Source: Epilithonimonas hispanica
GTDB lineage: Bacteria; Bacteroidota; Bacteroidia; Flavobacteriales; Weeksellaceae
DNA: 64,000 bases
NCBI RefSeq assembly: GCF_003385395.1
Contig: NZ_QNUG01000004.1
Span: forward strand, 62,001-126,000
Reading direction: 5' to 3'
Shown in pieces: positions 60,039-64,000 of this stretch. The notes under the pieces were generated by a model. It saw only the letters and a list, made by a program, of their open reading frames with translations. It ran no database searches and had not been told where the DNA came from. Each line of letters starts with the position of its first letter. The stretch's first letter is position 1. The position numbers were made by a program, and so were the translations under genes.

Positions 60039-61730
60039 TTATCTAGCCCAGAAAGGCGTAAACTTATTTTTGGCAAATACGTCTGCAGCAGTCATACTTG
60101 GAACGTTATTAGAGTTCGAAGAATATTCTGAAGTAGGATACATTAATCTTTTAGGTTTTACTTGCCCAGCTGGTGAAATACTGGACATCGGTGTAACTGG
60201 GTAACCTGTTCTTGTGTAATCAAAGAATGACTGCTCCGGATTAACAGTTGTTAAAGCAATCCATTTTTGTGTCATGATTGCTTCAATTTTATTATCATTG
60301 GATCCGGTCCATCCTAATTTTGGAACTGAATTGATTTTGCTAATATAGATAGAAGGATCAGTATTTGGATCAGATGATACAGGAGTCACTCCAAAGTAAT
60401 TATAGGAAGCCCTAATTCCATCTTCAAAATGTCCTTGAGCATTTGTAAAATTAGCTGGATATCTAAGTGCAGCTTCCGCTAATAAAAACTCTGTTTCGGC
60501 TTTTGACAATAATACACCGTCTTTTGATGAAGCAGCAGAGATAAATGCAGTATTAACGTCTGTACTAGTAATTGAATTATTATTACCTAAAATTGCGCCT
60601 AGACCAAATACGGATACTGCTCTTGCAGGAGTAGTAGAAAGGGCACCAGGCTGTCCTGGTGTAGCTCCTTGTCTTACACCTTCTACATTGCTAGTTGTTA
60701 CTCCAACATCATCAGTTGTTGAAACCAAAGTAAACATTCTACCTCTTCTTCCATCAGTAATACCATTAAATTTTTGATAAACATCTCTAGAATCTTGTGT
60801 GGTTGCTTTTAAAGGTAAATGCACTTTATTACCGTTTAAAGCGATAGCCATATGTTCTGATACGGTGTATAAAGTATAACCTTGGTTTCCTGTAGTAGGT
60901 CTTGCACCAGAACTGAGTACTATCCAATAGTTAGCCCAAGGATTTTGTTGACTATCACTAGATGAAGAATATCCAGGATTCACGGTAACATCAGAAGAAG
61001 AAAAACTAGCACCAGATAAACCAGCTAACTTCTGATCTCGATATGTAGCCAAATCACCTGTAACGTTAGACATTCTTAACAAATATCTTAATTTTATAGT
61101 ATTAGCAAAAGCCACCCAATCTGTCATTACTCCTCCAAAAACAACATCACTAGAACTTGGAGCAGACCCTGCTCCAGAATTAATAATTTGAATTGCTTGT
61201 TCTAACTCTGCAATAGAAGCTTTATAAATATCTTCGCCTTTGTCATATTTAGGGAAAACATTTAATTCCCTTTTAAAAGCATCAGAATAAGGAATGTCTC
61301 CATATAAATCGGTAAGAATTTGTACATAATAAGCTTTCATTACTAATGACATAGCTTTATAATTTGCATAAGTTCCTGATGGATCATTATAATCAATAAT
61401 CTTTTGAAAATTAGTGACATTTCTAAATAATGTATCCCAAATTGTAGCATTATAACCTGTAGTAATATTTGGAGTATAATCGTCAATAAAAGGTGTACCA
61501 AATTTATAAGAATTTCCTGCCAAGCTATTCATTTGTAAACTAGCAAAAGCATTCAAATTTCTAGCCTGAATCGCATAAGATCCAGTCACAGCTCCAGGAA
61601 AAGCATAGTTGGGCGTAACAAAATTTGCATCAACTTTATCTGGATTTACATTAACATCTAAAAAATCGTTACACGATATACTACCAAATAAGGTAGCAGA
61701 CACTGCCATTATTATTATTTTATTTTTCAT
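60039..61730 (-). CDS. SusD/RagB-like nutrient-binding outer-membrane lipoprotein (SusD-like_2)
   Basis: A 563-residue surface lipoprotein. The start used (ATG at 61728-61730) gives MKNKIIIMAVSATLFGSISC with a lipobox and CNDFLDVNVNPDKVD, the usual SusD opening. The TPR-like helical segments (YKAMSLVMKAYYVQILTDLY, GDIPYSDAFKR, TIKLRYLLRMSNVT) and AETEFLLAEAALRYP fit the SusD-like_2 family. It lies 10 bases after its SusC partner and would form the lid of that transporter. The substrate is unknown; no CAZyme or peptidase is linked in the visible part. Confidence 0.93.
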   Translation of the reverse strand: MKNKIIIMAVSATLFGSISCNDFLDVNVNPDKVDANFVTPNYAFPGAVTGSYAIQARNLNAFASLQMNSLAGNSYKFGTPFIDDYTPNITTGYNATIWDTLFRNVTNFQKIIDYNDPSGTYANYKAMSLVMKAYYVQILTDLYGDIPYSDAFKRELNVFPKYDKGEDIYKASIAELEQAIQIINSGAGSAPSSSDVVFGGVMTDWVAFANTIKLRYLLRMSNVTGDLATYRDQKLAGLSGASFSSSDVTVNPGYSSSSDSQQNPWANYWIVLSSGARPTTGNQGYTLYTVSEHMAIALNGNKVHLPLKATTQDSRDVYQKFNGITDGRRGRMFTLVSTTDDVGVTTSNVEGVRQGATPGQPGALSTTPARAVSVFGLGAILGNNNSITSTDVNTAFISAASSKDGVLLSKAETEFLLAEAALRYPANFTNAQGHFEDGIRASYNYFGVTPVSSDPNTDPSIYISKINSVPKLGWTGSNDNKIEAIMTQKWIALTTVNPEQSFFDYTRTGYPVTPMSSISPAGQVKPKRLMYPTSEYSSNSNNVPSMTAADVFAKNKFTPFWAR

Positions 61731-61740
61731 TTTTTTAAAA

Positions 61741-64000
61741 TTAGAAAGTTGCATTTAATTTAAATCCAAATACTCTAGTAGTTGGATATTGTGATGTATC
61801 TGCAATACCAGATAAATTCCCTGAATAATTTGAAGTTTCTGGATCAGCAAAATTTCTATTACTCTTAGCATAGATAGCTATCGGATTTCTTGCATATAGA
61901 CTTAAAGTAACCCCATTAACGAATGTCGAATGAAGAACAGATTTAGGCAAATCATAGCTTAGAGCTATCTCCCTAACTTTAAAGAATGTCGCATCTACAA
62001 CAAGATTTTCTCCTGTTCTTCTAAAATTTGAACTAGTCCAATAATTAACTGCCCCAGTGTAATTTGCACCATTCGCTGCTGTGGTATTAGTAACATACTG
62101 TCCATTTACTAACTGAACAGAATTTGGTACTACATACCCCTTTTCTCTATCTTGTTCAGCTGTCTGTTCAAGACCTCCTGTAAAAGCAAGCAAACCTTTT
62201 GTCATTGAAACAAAACTTCCTCCTTTTCTGTAATCCATTACTGCAGAAAGAGATATTCCTTTATATTTGAATGAGGTAGTAAGTCCCATGGTATAATCAG
62301 GATTAACATTTGCTAAAACCTTACTATTACTATCAATAATTGGTACGCCGCTAGAATTTACAACAATATTACCGTTAGGGTCTTTAACATATGATGACCC
62401 AACAATTGAATAAAGATTCTCTCCAACTACACCTGCTATCCCAACTGCTGGTGAGCTATAGGAAAGCAAAGTTACTCTACTATTTCCATTACGTAAAGAC
62501 TCTAATATAGTTTTTGATTTAGAAAAATAAGCTCGTAAATTCCAAGTGAAATTTTGAGTTTTAATAGGAACTAACCCCAAATCTATATCAAAACCTGTTG
62601 TTTTAGCATCTCCAATATTATCAACGTAAGACGTTAATCCTGTTGTTGTAGAAGGAACAGATGCAATAATCAAATCTTTTGTTTTTGATTGATAAATAGA
62701 ACCTTCCAAAGTTATACGGTCATTAAAGAAACCTAACACAGTGTTCAATTCCATACTATTAAAATATTCTGGTTTGATATCGGGATTGGTAACCGATGTA
62801 TTCAGTACATAAGATGGAACACTGAAAGGGTATCCATTAGCTACATTTCCTGTAGGATTGATTGCATAAGGATCTAGATTCGCATTCCCAACTCTGGTAT
62901 AACTTGGTGCAATCTTCCAATAAGTTAATACATTACCACCAAAATCAAAAGCCTTCGTAGGGATGAAAGATAACCCTGCAGAATAGTATGGATATGCTTT
63001 ATTTTTAAATTCTCCATCTATATTCGATGAGAATAAGGAGCTTTGCTCATATCGGTAAGTACCGTTTAAGAATAAATAATCTTTAAATGCTAGATCTAAA
63101 TTTCCAAAAAAAGCATAACTTCTTGTAGTTCTATTATAATTATCCATATAACCCCCATCTTCTTTTACACCTGTATCAGTTGCAAGAGCAAGAGAGCTAA
63201 TGTTATTAACACTATACCATCCTGGTACAATTAAACCAGTACCTCCAACAGATCTGGCATTCCATACTCTATCCTGAATATTATTACCTAAATTAAACTT
63301 TAAGTTTAAATCATCTGTTAAATCATAGTTGAAATTCAACATCAAATCTCCATAATATCTTCTATCAGTATAATTTCTATTATAATAATAAGAAGCAACA
63401 TCAGAAAGACCCATGTCATGAGCAGTCGCACCATCAACATAAGGAACTCCAGTATTTTGGTATGTATACGAAGAAGTGTTATATCCGTCATTATGATTTT
63501 GCTGTTCAGTCTTAGACAAACTAAGATTACCTGTGTAGCTAACATTAATATTTTTGTTAAAGTCATACTGTAATGAAACTATACCATTCAAATACTCCAT
63601 AGTCGAGTTCAATCTCTCATGCTGCACTGTCCAATAAGGGTTTGTAGCATATGCAGTAAGATAGCCTGGTATACCAGAATTTCTATACATTCTCACATCA
63701 TTTGTAGTTGGCATTTGCAAAAGATCATCATACAACCCTCCATTTGTTTGGTTTACCACTCTACTAATATAGTTAAATTGACCATCAACTCTTAATTTAT
63801 CAAATTTCTTACCTCCTTTGAATAAGAAATTATTTTGTTTAAGTTTATCATCTTGTACCACAAAATCATTGTCAATTCTATTTATAGACAAAAATGCGTA
63901 AGAATCAGGACCACCTACATTTACACTCAATCCATTTTGAAAATTAACACCGTTTTTGAAAAACTTTGAAAAGTGATCCTTAACTGGTGCATATTTTTCA
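61741..64000 (-). CDS. SusC/RagA-type TonB-dependent outer-membrane transporter, C-terminal part
   Basis: The frame is open to the window edge, so the N-terminus (plug and CarboxypepD_reg-like domain) is missing. About 752 residues of the 22-stranded beta barrel are visible, with SusC features such as GLSVNVGGPDSYAFLSINRI, NDRITLEGSIYQSKTKDLII and NVNPDYTMGLTTSFKYKGIS. The end (RVFGFKLNATF) has the terminal Phe typical of outer-membrane proteins. Upstream gene of the SusD partner. A TTG-started shorter version within the window is an artefact of the edge. Confidence 0.95.
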   Translation of the reverse strand, partial: EKYAPVKDHFSKFFKNGVNFQNGLSVNVGGPDSYAFLSINRIDNDFVVQDDKLKQNNFLFKGGKKFDKLRVDGQFNYISRVVNQTNGGLYDDLLQMPTTNDVRMYRNSGIPGYLTAYATNPYWTVQHERLNSTMEYLNGIVSLQYDFNKNINVSYTGNLSLSKTEQQNHNDGYNTSSYTYQNTGVPYVDGATAHDMGLSDVASYYYNRNYTDRRYYGDLMLNFNYDLTDDLNLKFNLGNNIQDRVWNARSVGGTGLIVPGWYSVNNISSLALATDTGVKEDGGYMDNYNRTTRSYAFFGNLDLAFKDYLFLNGTYRYEQSSLFSSNIDGEFKNKAYPYYSAGLSFIPTKAFDFGGNVLTYWKIAPSYTRVGNANLDPYAINPTGNVANGYPFSVPSYVLNTSVTNPDIKPEYFNSMELNTVLGFFNDRITLEGSIYQSKTKDLIIASVPSTTTGLTSYVDNIGDAKTTGFDIDLGLVPIKTQNFTWNLRAYFSKSKTILESLRNGNSRVTLLSYSSPAVGIAGVVGENLYSIVGSSYVKDPNGNIVVNSSGVPIIDSNSKVLANVNPDYTMGLTTSFKYKGISLSAVMDYRKGGSFVSMTKGLLAFTGGLEQTAEQDREKGYVVPNSVQLVNGQYVTNTTAANGANYTGAVNYWTSSNFRRTGENLVVDATFFKVREIALSYDLPKSVLHSTFVNGVTLSLYARNPIAIYAKSNRNFADPETSNYSGNLSGIADTSQYPTTRVFGFKLNATF

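Overview
The window is AT-rich chromosomal DNA from a member of the Bacteroidota, most likely a Chryseobacterium/Epilithonimonas-type flavobacterium (Weeksellaceae). The basis is: gliding genes gldF and gldG; secreted proteins with type A and type B sorting domains of the type IX secretion system (T9SS); a SusC/SusD pair; a split transketolase; an F1Fo operon atpBEFHAG without atpD/atpC; promoter boxes of the Bacteroidota form TAnnTTTG; and almost no Shine-Dalgarno sequences. It is a core-genome window with no prophage, CRISPR array, rRNA or tRNA that I could see.

Layout. 1-2.4 kb: end of a DUF808 membrane protein, a four-helix-bundle gene between inverted word repeats, and the RNA methyltransferases rsmE and trmH. 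2.6-6.3 kb: yidC and pyrG. 6.3-13.1 kb: a DUF1569 protein, an OYE-type reductase, a gene remnant, hemL, a glucosaminidase with LysM domains, and a D-cysteine desulfhydrase/ACC deaminase-like enzyme between inverted repeats. 13.4-20.1 kb: two-gene transketolase, a beta-barrel protein, phoH, a SAM hydrolase and a large T9SS metalloprotease. 20.2-25.1 kb: hemJ, gldF, gldG, lnt. 25.2-27.7 kb (minus strand): DinB, then a tight operon of membrane-anchored barnase RNase, archaemetzincin-type lipoprotein, barstar and GNAT. 27.8-32.5 kb: acyl-CoA dehydrogenase, MazG-like protein, thioredoxin-like lipoprotein, DUF4230 protein and tandem stress-protein paralogs. 32.6-36.9 kb: leuA-leuC-leuD-leuB. 37-42.1 kb: a helical-repeat protein, then thrS-infC-rpmI-rplT. 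42.1-44.7 kb: two M28 peptidases. 44.7-48.1 kb: alkB, an XRE-S24 regulator divergent from umuC, and a toxin-antitoxin pair with a frameshifted toxin. 48.2-55.6 kb: clpS, a CNNM/CBS protein and the ATP synthase operon. 56-64 kb: ffh, a T9SS type B protein and a SusD/SusC pair running off the edge.

The most unusual feature of the window is its intergenic repeats. At least five families recur, several as long hairpins. One full palindromic element lies in frame inside rsmE. Another family forms exact inverted arms around the desulfhydrase-like gene, with a further element nested in one copy. The best candidate functional systems are the barnase-metzincin-barstar operon and the XRE-S24/umuC pair, whose spacer holds two matching 15-bp operators 33 bp apart. 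infC appears to start at a non-AUG (ATA) codon. Repeat family letters (A, C, D, E) are labels of my own.
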